Shown: positions 23,954 to 32,308 of the stretch, in pieces | Numbering within the stretch: position 1 is the stretch's first letter | Layout: every line of letters starts with the position of its first letter | Origin: Clostridiales bacterium | GTDB taxonomy: Bacteria; Bacillota; Clostridia; Oscillospirales; Oscillospiraceae | Assembly: GCA_003150355.1 (NCBI GenBank) | Contig: QAMJ01000017.1 | Coordinates: 1 to 64,000 of the forward strand | DNA length: 64,000 nucleotides | Direction of reading: 5' to 3' | The notes under the pieces: model-generated | Database searches by the model: none | What the model was told of the DNA's origin: nothing | What the model saw: only the letters and a program-made list of their open reading frames with translations | Position numbers and translations under genes: made by a program

Positions 23954-25714
23954 ATGAGAAAAACGATGGTTATCCCCACCTACTGGTCGCGCCGGAGCGG
24001 CGAGCCATGGCAGGAGGGCGACGCGATATACGACCACCCGACGCCGGTGGATCAGGAGGGAACGCTTGAGCGCACTCTTGTGAGCATGAAGCGCTTCCGG
24101 GAAAAGGACTTCAAGCTTGTTATCCTTGTCTGCCCGACAACGGAGGATGTGGAGGAGGCAGCGCTGGCGCAGGTCAGGCGCATCGTCTTAAGGTCCGGAC
24201 TGGGCGCGGAAACCTACCTCTTTACGGCGGGCGATCTGCGGGAGATAGCCGGCATACTGCGCGGCGCGGGGCTGGACGAAAGAGCGCTGCGGCTGCTGTC
24301 CATGTACGGGTATGCCAATGTGCGCAACGTGTGCCTGCTTGCTGCCTCCATTCTGACGGCGGACGCGGCACTGCTCATTGACGACGATGAGGTGTTTGAG
24401 ATGGACGATTATGTCCAGCGAGCGATGGAGTTTATCGGGCGGCGAGTATACGGCGATGTCGTCCACGGAGTGGCCGGATACTACCTGAACAGCAAAAACC
24501 AGTACTACGACGATGTGAAGCCCGAGCCGTGGATGACGTATTGGGATCGCTTCGGGAGCAAGGGGGAGGCCTTTGACAGAATCATCGGGAGCGGGCCGAG
24601 ACTCAAGCGCACGCCGTTTGCATTCGGCGGGGCGATGACGCTGCACCGTGAGCTTTTCGAGTGTGTACCCTTTGACCCGCTCGTCCCGCGCGGCGAGGAC
24701 GTCGACTATGTCATAAACAGCCGCATGTTCGGCTTCAGCTTTTTCCTTGACAACACCTTGTCAATAAAGCACCTGCCGCAGCCAAAAACGCATCCGCAAT
24801 GGATGCGCGTGCGCGAGGATATATACCGTTTCATCTACCAGAAAGCAAAAATGACCTCACAGTGCAAGACCAGCAACCTGATAATGGTCTATCCGGAGGA
24901 CTTCGACCCCTACCCCGGAGCTTTCCTGAAGGACGATCTGGAGGAAAAAATATACAGGAGCAGCATGATGCTGTCCGCGCAGTACCTCGCCGTCGGGGAC
25001 AGCGAAGCCAGCGCAGAGGCTCTGCGCAATATCTACATCTCAAAGCACGACGCAAAGCCGGACTTTGATGCATTTGCCGCCTATCTTGAAACGCAGAGGG
25101 CATGGGAGAGCGTGATAAAGCTTGTGCGCAGGGAGCGCTACGCGGTGCGCGCCGTGCTTGAAAGGCACAATATGTCCGCCCCGGAGATACGGCTGGATAA
25201 GGAGCACCGCCGGGAGCTGAGCCGTGACGAAATACTCCAGACCATCAGGAAGCTGCCGACGCTTGACAGCTTCACCCAAGCCGAGCTGGACACGCTCAGC
25301 GGATATTGCCATGTAAAAACTTACTATAAGAACGAGTCGGTTTTTTCAAGCGGAGATTATAACGAGGAGGTCTGCATCATCCTCAAGGGCAAGGTGCGGC
25401 TGATCGCGAACCGCGAGAGCAACATCAGCTCCGCACCGACGGAGATAGCGCTGCTGCGTGCGGGAAACTTCATCGGCGAGAGCTGCCTGTCACGGAATGT
25501 TTTCCGTCTCAGCGGCACCGCCGTCGAGTTTACGGAGCTGCTGTGCATAAGCAAAGCAAAGCTCAACTCCCTGATGGAGACAGACCCTGTCATCGGCGTG
25601 AAGCTGCTCCGGAAATTCATCGAAAGCCTGTCGGATAAAATTGCCCGCACGAACGATGTGCTTCGCCACACGGCGGACTATGACGCGAACACCGTCATCC
25701 TACCTTCGGGATAA
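23954..25714 (+). CDS. Glycosyltransferase-like protein fused to a cyclic-nucleotide-binding domain
   Basis: 586 aa. The first 350 or so residues are GT-A-like: MRKTMVIPTYWSRRSGEPWQ, acidic motif ADAALLIDDDEVFEMDDY near residue 140, GGAMTLHRELFE and RGEDVDYVINSRMFGFSFF. The C-terminal 130 residues form a cNMP-binding/CRP-type beta-barrel (LDSFTQAELDTLSGYCHVKT, VFSSGDYNEEVCIILKGKVR, LLRAGNFIGESCLSRN). No DNA-binding domain follows. Such a fusion suggests allosteric control of a sugar transferase by a small ligand. A CRP/FNR-family regulator is encoded just upstream of the same operon. Confidence 0.75.
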   Translation: MRKTMVIPTYWSRRSGEPWQEGDAIYDHPTPVDQEGTLERTLVSMKRFREKDFKLVILVCPTTEDVEEAALAQVRRIVLRSGLGAETYLFTAGDLREIAGILRGAGLDERALRLLSMYGYANVRNVCLLAASILTADAALLIDDDEVFEMDDYVQRAMEFIGRRVYGDVVHGVAGYYLNSKNQYYDDVKPEPWMTYWDRFGSKGEAFDRIIGSGPRLKRTPFAFGGAMTLHRELFECVPFDPLVPRGEDVDYVINSRMFGFSFFLDNTLSIKHLPQPKTHPQWMRVREDIYRFIYQKAKMTSQCKTSNLIMVYPEDFDPYPGAFLKDDLEEKIYRSSMMLSAQYLAVGDSEASAEALRNIYISKHDAKPDFDAFAAYLETQRAWESVIKLVRRERYAVRAVLERHNMSAPEIRLDKEHRRELSRDEILQTIRKLPTLDSFTQAELDTLSGYCHVKTYYKNESVFSSGDYNEEVCIILKGKVRLIANRESNISSAPTEIALLRAGNFIGESCLSRNVFRLSGTAVEFTELLCISKAKLNSLMETDPVIGVKLLRKFIESLSDKIARTNDVLRHTADYDANTVILPSG

Positions 25715-25811
25715 CAGTCTGCTCGGAAGCGCCGGGAAAATATTTTGAAACGGAACGCGCAAACACTCCTGATAATGAGACTCAGTCACAGACTCACAGG
25801 AAAGCACTTAA

Positions 25812-26030
25812 TATAATAGAAACAAAAAGCATTGGTGGGTAGGCTCCCGATTAAAGCAAATGGTTTTGTTAAGAACCCCGCCCCGGAGCTTCGGCAAGAC
25901 GGGAGTATTTATAAGGCAGGGATTTTTCCGCATCGCGACGGCGGGTCTGAGCAGGCAAACATCGCGTCGGAAAGTGCGCCGCGAGGCGCGGCGCTGTCGG
26001 ATATCATTGGAAACGGCAGGAGGGTAAACT
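25812..26030 (+). promoter_or_regulatory. Likely promoter and roughly 200-base leader of the pilus operon
   Basis: TATAAT at 25812-25817 has no good -35 at 17 bases. An imperfect palindrome of GACT/AGTC elements lies at about 25777-25797 and might bind an activator. The transcript would have a leader of some 205 bases before AGGAGGG and the start at 26031. I found no recognised riboswitch motif and no supported gene in 25715-26030. Confidence 0.4.
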
Positions 26031-28529
26031 ATGAAGTTCGGAAATTTGTTTGCAGGAAGCGCTTTGATAAAGCGTACCCTTGCGCTGTGCATTGCGCTTG
26101 TCCTGCTGGGAAGTCTGTTCGTGTCCGCCTATGCTGCGGAGCTAACAGAGGAGATGCAGCCGCCAGAGGAGGAGCCGGCTGCGGCGGTGCTGACCTATGT
26201 GTTCCTTGTCAACGGTGCGCAGTACAGGTGCGTGACGGTCGGCAGCGGGGAGACTCTCACAAGGCCTGACGACCCTGTCCTTGACGGGCACAGCTTCGCC
26301 GGGTGGTTCACCGCCGACGGAATGGAGTTCACCGGCTTCGGTACGGTCGCTGCGGTTGAGGCATCGGCAACGGTTGAGCTGTATGGGCGCTTCGCCGCGG
26401 CGGAGGTTCCCGCTGTCAGTGAAGAGCCGCCTGCGCCGCAGTCTCCCGCAATCGGTGAGGACAATGAAGAGGAGCCTGAGGACAAGCAGCCCGCCGAAGA
26501 GCCGAAGCCTGAAGACGGCGGCGATGAGGCCGGCATAGAGAATGAAAACGAAGAGGAAGAGAGTACCGAAGCGCCGCAGAGCCTGAGCGCGGCGGCTGGA
26601 CAGTACGGCTTCACGGCTCAGGGTGCGCTGCCCGAGCGCACGGCGTGGCTTTCCGTTATCGCGCTTGAGGACGGACAGGAGTCTCTGCGCGCTGCGGTGG
26701 GTTCTCTGCTCGGGGAGGACATCGGAGAAAGCTATACGGTCTATGCGTTCGATATAACGCTTATCGATGAGGACGGGAACAGTCTCCAGCCGACGGACGG
26801 GATGGTGAGCATCAGCGTGTCCGGGCTTGAGCTTGGCGACATCGTCCGTGTCGTGCATGTGCATGGCGCGGCGGGTGCGCCCATGCGCCTGAGAGCTGCG
26901 GCGGTTTCCGCTGCGGAGGAGCTGTCCGCGCAGGCGGACGGCGGAGTCCTGACCTTCTCTACCGGCAGCTTTTCCACCTTCTATGTCCTCAGCGGCAAGA
27001 CGGAGCTTTCCCCGGAGGACTGGTATCATACCGCGCTTGTGGATATGGATCAGGGCACATCAGGCGGGAAGACGATCTATGCCGCGCCCGGCACGGTGAT
27101 CAGATTCGAGCGGAATTATAGAGGACGGCTTATGTGGAGCTTTTCCGGCACGCCGGGTGATGGGTTCAGCGGATATACCGTGAGCGGCGGTGAAAAGCAC
27201 TATTTCCGCCAAACCACAAACGGGAACGGAAAGCACTACGCTTACGTTGAGATAAGCTCCGACGCACAGGCGGGAGCAACGGCTGTTGTGCAGTGCGGCA
27301 GCGGCAATAACAGTAGAGCCGTCACCATAATAGTCAAGACGCAGAACGACATTATAAGGGAGGCCGCCGAGAAGGGCAGCGATTACCCGGTGTATATCGC
27401 CGTTATCAAGGACTCCCGGACGCTCCCCGGAGAGCCGACGGTAATCAGCGGCGCATATTATTTCCACAACGGAAGAACGTGGGCTTCCGGCGGTACATAC
27501 TCGACGAATCCGAAGACTTTAATTGATATCGAAGCATTCATAGCGGCGGCGACGGCAAGCATAAACGACACGAATACAGCAGGCGTGGCAGATGTTTCAG
27601 GAGCACAGACCAAGGCCGTGCTTATTGGCATCGACTATGCGGCGCTCCTGAGGCAGCTGGTAAACAACAACTACTCTGACTGCTGCGCCGCTGACGGGAC
27701 ACAGATAAAAAGCGGCTTTAATGCAGCCGACTATGAGATTATCCCCTATGTCGTGAAGCTTCAGACGAGCAGCCAGGACAAGGGCTGGCATATAGACTTC
27801 TATGTTAAAGCGAAGGAGCAGATCACCCTCAGCTATGACGCAAATCTCCCGGACGGAAAGAAAGTGGAGAACATAAATGTCCCCAATACGGTCACAGGCG
27901 GCAAGCCGCTGACGGCGACGGTCGGCACGGCAATGGTCGGCACAAACGGGATAGCCGTCGGGACAACCGTTAACTGCACGGACGGAACCGTGCTCAGGTT
28001 TACGGGCTGGAACACAAACACCGACGGAACCGGAACCGGATACGGGCCCGGGGATGTGATTACAGTTAACGAAAACACCGTGCTGTACGGACAGTGGGAG
28101 GAGTCTGCCGCAGCCGTCAGGATCGAAAAGCTTGTTGCCGGAGCGCTGGGAGATCGGGACAGAGAATTCGGCTTCACCTATAAAATCGGCGATGCAGCCC
28201 CGGTTGAGTTCACGCTCAAGCACAACGATGAGTATACAATTGAAAATGTTCCCCTCGGCAGCACAGTGACCGTGACGGAGCAGGACTGTTCGCAAAGCGG
28301 ATACACTACCTCGTATCAAATCGATGGGGCAGACAAGCAGAACGGCAGGACAGCGGAGTTCACCGTCTCGGAAAACGGCAATGCGGTTGTGTTCACAAAC
28401 TTCAAGGATGTGAATCCTGATACCGGTGTTGCGCTCGATTCTCTGCCCTATGTGCTTATACTGCTGGCCGCCGCTGCGGGCAGCGCGGTATTCCTTATCC
28501 GCCGCTGCAGAAAGAACCGCGAGGACTAA
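26031..28529 (+). CDS. Sortase-anchored adhesin, probable pilus tip protein
   Basis: 832 aa. Signal peptide (KRTLALCIALVLLGSLFVSA), a bacterial-repeat (InlB B-type) unit at residues 50-125 (SFAGWFTADGMEF), a Pro/Glu-rich spacer (EEEPEDKQPAEEPKPEDGGD), and a large central region without clear family. A second InlB-type repeat follows (RFTGWNTNTDGTGTGYGPGD), then a DUF7601-like beta domain. It ends NPDTGVALDSLPYVLILLA, a hydrophobic span and RRCRKNRED, a complete cell-wall sorting signal with motif NPDTG. First gene of the sortase/pilus operon and much larger than the other two pilins, which fits the adhesive tip. Surface-exposed. Confidence 0.85.
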   Translation: MKFGNLFAGSALIKRTLALCIALVLLGSLFVSAYAAELTEEMQPPEEEPAAAVLTYVFLVNGAQYRCVTVGSGETLTRPDDPVLDGHSFAGWFTADGMEFTGFGTVAAVEASATVELYGRFAAAEVPAVSEEPPAPQSPAIGEDNEEEPEDKQPAEEPKPEDGGDEAGIENENEEEESTEAPQSLSAAAGQYGFTAQGALPERTAWLSVIALEDGQESLRAAVGSLLGEDIGESYTVYAFDITLIDEDGNSLQPTDGMVSISVSGLELGDIVRVVHVHGAAGAPMRLRAAAVSAAEELSAQADGGVLTFSTGSFSTFYVLSGKTELSPEDWYHTALVDMDQGTSGGKTIYAAPGTVIRFERNYRGRLMWSFSGTPGDGFSGYTVSGGEKHYFRQTTNGNGKHYAYVEISSDAQAGATAVVQCGSGNNSRAVTIIVKTQNDIIREAAEKGSDYPVYIAVIKDSRTLPGEPTVISGAYYFHNGRTWASGGTYSTNPKTLIDIEAFIAAATASINDTNTAGVADVSGAQTKAVLIGIDYAALLRQLVNNNYSDCCAADGTQIKSGFNAADYEIIPYVVKLQTSSQDKGWHIDFYVKAKEQITLSYDANLPDGKKVENINVPNTVTGGKPLTATVGTAMVGTNGIAVGTTVNCTDGTVLRFTGWNTNTDGTGTGYGPGDVITVNENTVLYGQWEESAAAVRIEKLVAGALGDRDREFGFTYKIGDAAPVEFTLKHNDEYTIENVPLGSTVTVTEQDCSQSGYTTSYQIDGADKQNGRTAEFTVSENGNAVVFTNFKDVNPDTGVALDSLPYVLILLAAAAGSAVFLIRRCRKNRED

Positions 28530-28551
28530 CGGAAGGGAAGGCAGAACTGGT

Positions 28552-28932
28552 ATGGCAGAAAAAAAAGGTCCGGCCTATCCCGGCGAAGCGCGTCCGGGGG
28601 TCGGAGAAGATACGAAGCCCGTGAACCGGGAGCATGAGAGACTGCTTGAGTGGTTTCGTACGGTCAGATTCAAGAGAACACTTATCGGCGGGATAAACGA
28701 GGTTCAGCTCTGGAAAAAACTTGCCGAGCTGAACGAAATATACGAAGCGGCATTGAGAGCCGAGCGTGCCAGATACGATGCGCTTATTGAGGCATTCGCA
28801 AGGTCCGCAGGCATGAGCGTTACCAAGTACAAGGGGGAGCTGGCTCAGGCGGACGCCAAGTACAGCGAGCTGTCGCGCCGCTTTGCCGAGTATCTGGTGA
28901 GAGTAGAAAGGGGTGACGGCTACGGCAAATGA
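28552..28932 (+). CDS. 126-residue coiled-coil protein of the pilus locus, function unknown
   Basis: A soluble, highly charged protein (MAEKKGPAYPGEARPGVGED start) with predicted helical coiled-coil segments (QLWKKLAELNEIYEAALRAE, ARYDALIEAFARSAGM, DAKYSELSRRFAEYLVRVE). No signal peptide, so it is probably cytoplasmic. It lies between the tip adhesin and the SipA-like gene and overlaps the latter by 20 bases. I do not recognise a family. A role in pilin handling or operon-specific regulation is only guesswork. Confidence 0.65.
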   Translation: MAEKKGPAYPGEARPGVGEDTKPVNREHERLLEWFRTVRFKRTLIGGINEVQLWKKLAELNEIYEAALRAERARYDALIEAFARSAGMSVTKYKGELAQADAKYSELSRRFAEYLVRVERGDGYGK

Positions 28933-29467
28933 CAAACCGCAGACCTGCGCACAGATAATCCGCGCCCGCCGCGCCAATGCGGAGACTGTCGCAGACGCAG
29001 TCAGCCTTGCCGCGCGCACTGCCGTACTTCTGCTGTTCGCCTATCTGTTCTTCTCACGGGCCTTTCTGCTTGCGCAGGCCCCGGGGAATGACATGTTCCC
29101 TGCAGTCAAGGACGGCGACCTGCTGATAGGCTACCGGCTGCAAAGAGACTTCAGCAAGAACGATGTCGTCGTCTATACTGCAGAGGGCGAAAGGCGCACA
29201 GGCCGCGTGCTTGGTCGTGCCTCCGACGTCATCACCATCGACGGGAGCGGCACGCTCCTTGTAAACGGTACTGCGCAGGCCGGGGAGATAATGTACCCTA
29301 CCTACCCCGAGGAGGGATTGGGCTACCCATATACCGTCCCGGACGGCTGCGTCTTTATTCTCGGCGATTACAGGACACAGAGTCAAGACAGCCGCGATTT
29401 CGGCGCGATAGCGCTGGACGACGTGGAAGCCAAGGTAATAACCGTGATCCGTCGGCGCTCGCTGTGA
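28913..29467 (+). CDS. SipA-like signal peptidase homologue without catalytic dyad (pilus assembly factor)
   Basis: 184 aa from GTG 28913. One N-terminal membrane helix (ARTAVLLLFAYLFFSRAFLL), then type I signal peptidase boxes. The nucleophile Ser in the GNSMxP motif is Asp60 (PGNDMFPAVKDGD), and the general-base Lys in the KRVxG box is Gly97 (TGRVLGRASD). The C-terminal GDYRTQSQDSRDFG box is kept. Streptococcus pyogenes SipA from the FCT pilus region, as I recall, shows the same two substitutions (Asp and Gly, 37 residues apart) and is needed for pilus polymerisation without being a peptidase. Here too the spacing is 37. So this is best read as a pilus-assembly chaperone. Confidence 0.88.
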   Translation: MTATANDKPQTCAQIIRARRANAETVADAVSLAARTAVLLLFAYLFFSRAFLLAQAPGNDMFPAVKDGDLLIGYRLQRDFSKNDVVVYTAEGERRTGRVLGRASDVITIDGSGTLLVNGTAQAGEIMYPTYPEEGLGYPYTVPDGCVFILGDYRTQSQDSRDFGAIALDDVEAKVITVIRRRSL

Positions 29468-29519
29468 GCCGCCGAGTCTCGGTGCAAAAAGAAGCAATAT
29501 TATTTCGGGAGGAATAAAA

Positions 29520-30521
29520 ATGAAGAACCTTAAAAAAGCTTTCGCATTTACCCTTGTCCTGATGCTTTTGATCGGCATAAACGTGCCCGCGTTTGCCGCA
29601 GACGCGGAGGGAGATAATCCACCCACCGATAATCCCATCTACACCGACATGACGTCGATCACCATTAGGAAGGACTATAAGCTCATCGGCGCAGGCAGCA
29701 GCCCTGCCGAAACATTTACCCTTGAGCAGAGCGGCGGCGGGCGGGTCATAGACGGGGACGCGCAGTCCGCTCCCGCACTGGGAGCGATCACCGGCGCGAG
29801 TTTTGAGGAAGGAGCCGCTGCCGACCCCGCTGCGTCCGGCACTATTACCGTCACGCTGCCGCAATATGACAGCGTCGGCATTTATGAGTACACTCTCGTA
29901 GAAAAGGCCGGCACCACCGCGGGCGTTGCATATTACGGCAATGCGATCAAGCTGGTTGTCACCGTCATTAACGGAGACGACGGCAAGCTGCGCGTCGCGG
30001 CGGTACATACCGAAAGCGAAGGGGCGGATAAATCCGACACCTTTGAAAACACCTATTCCGCCGGCACGCTGAAGATCAGCAAAACCGTGACCGGCAACAT
30101 GGGCGATAAGAATAAGTATTTTGAATTCACGGTTCTCCTGTCCGGAAGGAGCGGCATGACCTATCCCGAAACCTTCGCAGTCTCCGGGGGCTCATACGCG
30201 CAGAACCCCACGACCATCAAGCTCAGCGAAGAAACCACATTCATGCTCAAGCACGGAGATACCATATCCATCGCCAATCTCCCTTATGATGTTGACTACA
30301 TGGTGATCGAGATGGCGGCTGACGGATACACGACCACCAGCACCAACGAGACCGGCAGGATCAGCGCAGCAGAGCAGACCGCAGCCTTTACGAATGTAAA
30401 GAATAGCGCTGTCGACACCGGCGTCATGCTCGACTCTCTGCCCTACGTGCTGATACTGGCTGCCGTTCTCGGCGGCGCGGCGGTCATGGTTGTCCGCAGG
30501 CGGCGCGGAGCGGAGGACTGA
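29520..30521 (+). CDS. Major (backbone) pilin, FctA/Spy0128-like, sortase-anchored
   Basis: 333 aa after GGGAGG. A signal peptide ends at about VPAFA. Two beta domains follow that look like isopeptide-forming pilin domains. Domain 1 has candidate Lys (ITIRKDYKL), catalytic Glu (YEYTLVEKAG) and Asn (DTFENTYS). Domain 2 has Lys (LKISKTVTG), Glu (YMVIEMAADG) and Asn (AAFTNVKN). The sorting signal reads AVDTGVMLDSLPYVLILAA plus RRRRGAED. A strong intercistronic hairpin follows, as expected for the most abundant subunit. The motif AVDTG differs from canonical LPxTG but resembles the variable motifs of FCT-type pilins. Confidence 0.88.
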   Translation: MKNLKKAFAFTLVLMLLIGINVPAFAADAEGDNPPTDNPIYTDMTSITIRKDYKLIGAGSSPAETFTLEQSGGGRVIDGDAQSAPALGAITGASFEEGAAADPAASGTITVTLPQYDSVGIYEYTLVEKAGTTAGVAYYGNAIKLVVTVINGDDGKLRVAAVHTESEGADKSDTFENTYSAGTLKISKTVTGNMGDKNKYFEFTVLLSGRSGMTYPETFAVSGGSYAQNPTTIKLSEETTFMLKHGDTISIANLPYDVDYMVIEMAADGYTTTSTNETGRISAAEQTAAFTNVKNSAVDTGVMLDSLPYVLILAAVLGGAAVMVVRRRRGAED

Positions 30522-30555
30522 TACAAAGCGGTACGCGACCCGGTGTACCTTAAGC

Positions 30556-30598
30556 CCTGCAGCGGCGGCATAGTGCTCTGCCACGCCGCCGCTGCAGG
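30556..30598 (+). terminator. Intercistronic hairpin after the major pilin gene
   Basis: A perfect 14-bp stem (CCTGCAGCGGCGGC / GCCGCCGCTGCAGG) with no T-run, ending about 18 bases before the sortase start. It is more likely an mRNA-stabilising or partial-stop element that raises pilin relative to sortase than a full terminator. Confidence 0.65.
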
Positions 30599-30616
30599 CA
30601 GATTACGGAGGGCAGC

Positions 30617-31402
30617 ATGAAAGCTGTAAGAATTCTGGTCAAGGCGGCAAACGCACTGCTGAGCGCCGCTGCGGTGCTTTTCCTGATAACCGCGGGCAGT
30701 TACTCTGCCTATGCGCTGTGGGACAACGCTCAGGTCTATTCCACCGCAGACAACGTGATGTCGGAGCTTCTCAGCCTTAAGCCGAAGCCAGGCGCGCAGG
30801 AGGATAACGGCGCGCCCTTTGAGGAGCTTCTTGCCGTCAACGGGGACGTTTGCGCATGGCTGACGCTGGACGGCACAAGGATAGATTATCCCATCCTTCA
30901 AGGGGAGGATAACCTCAGCTACATCAACACCGATGTGTACGGGAGCTTCGCCTTGGCGGGAAGCATCTTCCTTGACTCGCGCTGCGACAACACCTTCCGC
31001 GACACCTACGCCCTTGTCTACGGTCACCACATGGACAACGGCAGGATGTTCGGCGATCTGGACAAATACAAGGACGGGAAGTTCTTCGGCGAAAATTCCG
31101 CGGGAGCGCTTATCCTGCCCGACCGGAGCTATAAGCTTGAGATCTTTGCCTGTATGCTGGTTCCCGCCGCAGAGGGCATGATCTTCGATACGCATATGCG
31201 GCAGACTGATATAGGCGGCCTGCTCGACTTTGCCGAAGCTGAGGCCGTACATCTCCGCCCCGATACCGTCGAAGCCGCACGCGGTGCGGAGAGCCCGCAG
31301 ATCATCGCCCTGTCCACCTGCTCCTCGGAGTACACGGACGCGCGCACCATAGTTCTTGCATACATGACGCCATATACAACGGAAACACAGGTAGGAGGAT
31401 GA
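30617..31402 (+). CDS. Class B sortase, pilus polymerase
   Basis: 261 aa with an N-terminal membrane anchor (LLSAAAVLFLITAGSYSAYA). Sortase B features: VCAWLTLDGTRIDYPILQG, catalytic His in LVYGHHMDNGRMFGDL, catalytic Cys in IALSTCSSEYTDARTIVLA with the Arg eight residues on. The long helix between sheets typical of class B is present. In FCT-type pili the polymerising sortase is also class B, which fits with the SipA-like and FctA-like genes upstream. It should join the backbone pilin through its DTG-type motif. Confidence 0.92.
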   Translation: MKAVRILVKAANALLSAAAVLFLITAGSYSAYALWDNAQVYSTADNVMSELLSLKPKPGAQEDNGAPFEELLAVNGDVCAWLTLDGTRIDYPILQGEDNLSYINTDVYGSFALAGSIFLDSRCDNTFRDTYALVYGHHMDNGRMFGDLDKYKDGKFFGENSAGALILPDRSYKLEIFACMLVPAAEGMIFDTHMRQTDIGGLLDFAEAEAVHLRPDTVEAARGAESPQIIALSTCSSEYTDARTIVLAYMTPYTTETQVGG

Positions 31403-31405
31403 TCC

Positions 31406-32308
31406 ATGAGAATGAGAATATATAAGCTGTTTGCCGCGGCCCTGCTTGTGCTGCTGTGCGTGAATTTACTGCCGGGGGCGGCGTGCGCTGCGGCTGCCGA
31501 CTCCGGCTCTGCAAGCATCCCGCTTGAGATAAACCGCACCGGGGGAATACCCCGGCCGACAGCTTACGGCGTCGTCATTGAGGCTGTCGAGCCCAGCAAC
31601 CCCATGCCGCTGAACCCGGCGCGAACCTACAGCGATGACGCCAAGACCGATCCCTTTAAGGCTGCGGACGTATTTTCCATAGCATATAATGAGCCCGGCG
31701 TGTACCGCTATACCGTGAGGCAGCTCGCGCAGTACAGCACGCTTACGAACATGCGCTACGACGCGCGCATCTGGCGCGTCACGGTCAGCGTTTCATACGA
31801 CGATAACGGCAGACTCACCGCCGTGCCGACGATCAGAGAAAACGAGAGCGCTCCCAAAGCAGACGGGATTGTGTTCAATAACAGCTATGACCCGACATTC
31901 GGATTCAAGGAGCTTACGGTAAAGAAGGTCTGGGACGATGACGGCTACAAAAGCAGACCGACATCCGTGAAGATCCAGCTGCTGCACAACGGCAGGGTGT
32001 ATGACACGGTCACGCTCAATGCCCGCAACGAATGGACATACACATGGCCGCGGCTGCTGTTTGACGGTGACAATACGTGGGAGATAAACGAAAGCCCGAA
32101 GCCCTACCGCTACCGTGTCAGCTATACGAGCAATTTCACCAACGATTATGAGACCTATTATGTGACCGTGACCAACACCTACCGCCCCGGCAGCCTTATC
32201 CAGACAGGGCAGCTCAACTGGCCCATCTTCGTCTTAGGCGGGATCGGCATTGCACTGGTCGTTATCGGTGTGGTACGCTCTAAACGCGGGAAGGACGATA
32301 ATGCGTAA
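31406..32308 (+). CDS. Minor (basal) pilin with Cna-B-type domain, sortase-anchored
   Basis: 300 aa, start 31406 three bases after the sortase stop. Signal peptide, a beta-rich N-terminal domain (YRYTVRQLAQYSTLTNMRYD), and a Cna-B-like domain (KELTVKKVWDDDGYKSRPTS, VKIQLLHNGRVYDTVTLNAR, WEINESPKPYRYRVSY, YYVTVTNTYRPG). The sorting motif LIQTG precedes a hydrophobic span and SKRGKDDNA. Small size, position next to the last sortase and a motif unlike the other two suggest the wall-attached base (FctB-like). Confidence 0.82.
   Translation: MRMRIYKLFAAALLVLLCVNLLPGAACAAAADSGSASIPLEINRTGGIPRPTAYGVVIEAVEPSNPMPLNPARTYSDDAKTDPFKAADVFSIAYNEPGVYRYTVRQLAQYSTLTNMRYDARIWRVTVSVSYDDNGRLTAVPTIRENESAPKADGIVFNNSYDPTFGFKELTVKKVWDDDGYKSRPTSVKIQLLHNGRVYDTVTLNARNEWTYTWPRLLFDGDNTWEINESPKPYRYRVSYTSNFTNDYETYYVTVTNTYRPGSLIQTGQLNWPIFVLGGIGIALVVIGVVRSKRGKDDNA

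Noticed and set aside
25715..26030. Possible c-di-GMP or cobalamin riboswitch in the pilus leader
   Set aside because: None of the conserved core motifs of these riboswitches could be found; only a leader of unknown structure is supported.
25832..26269. Open frame overlapping the pilus operon leader and the start of the tip adhesin
   Set aside because: No ribosome site, no recognisable domain, and it overlaps a gene with a proper start and signal peptide.
28913..29467. Functional type I signal peptidase
   Set aside because: The nucleophilic Ser and the general-base Lys are replaced by Asp and Gly, so peptidase activity is not expected.
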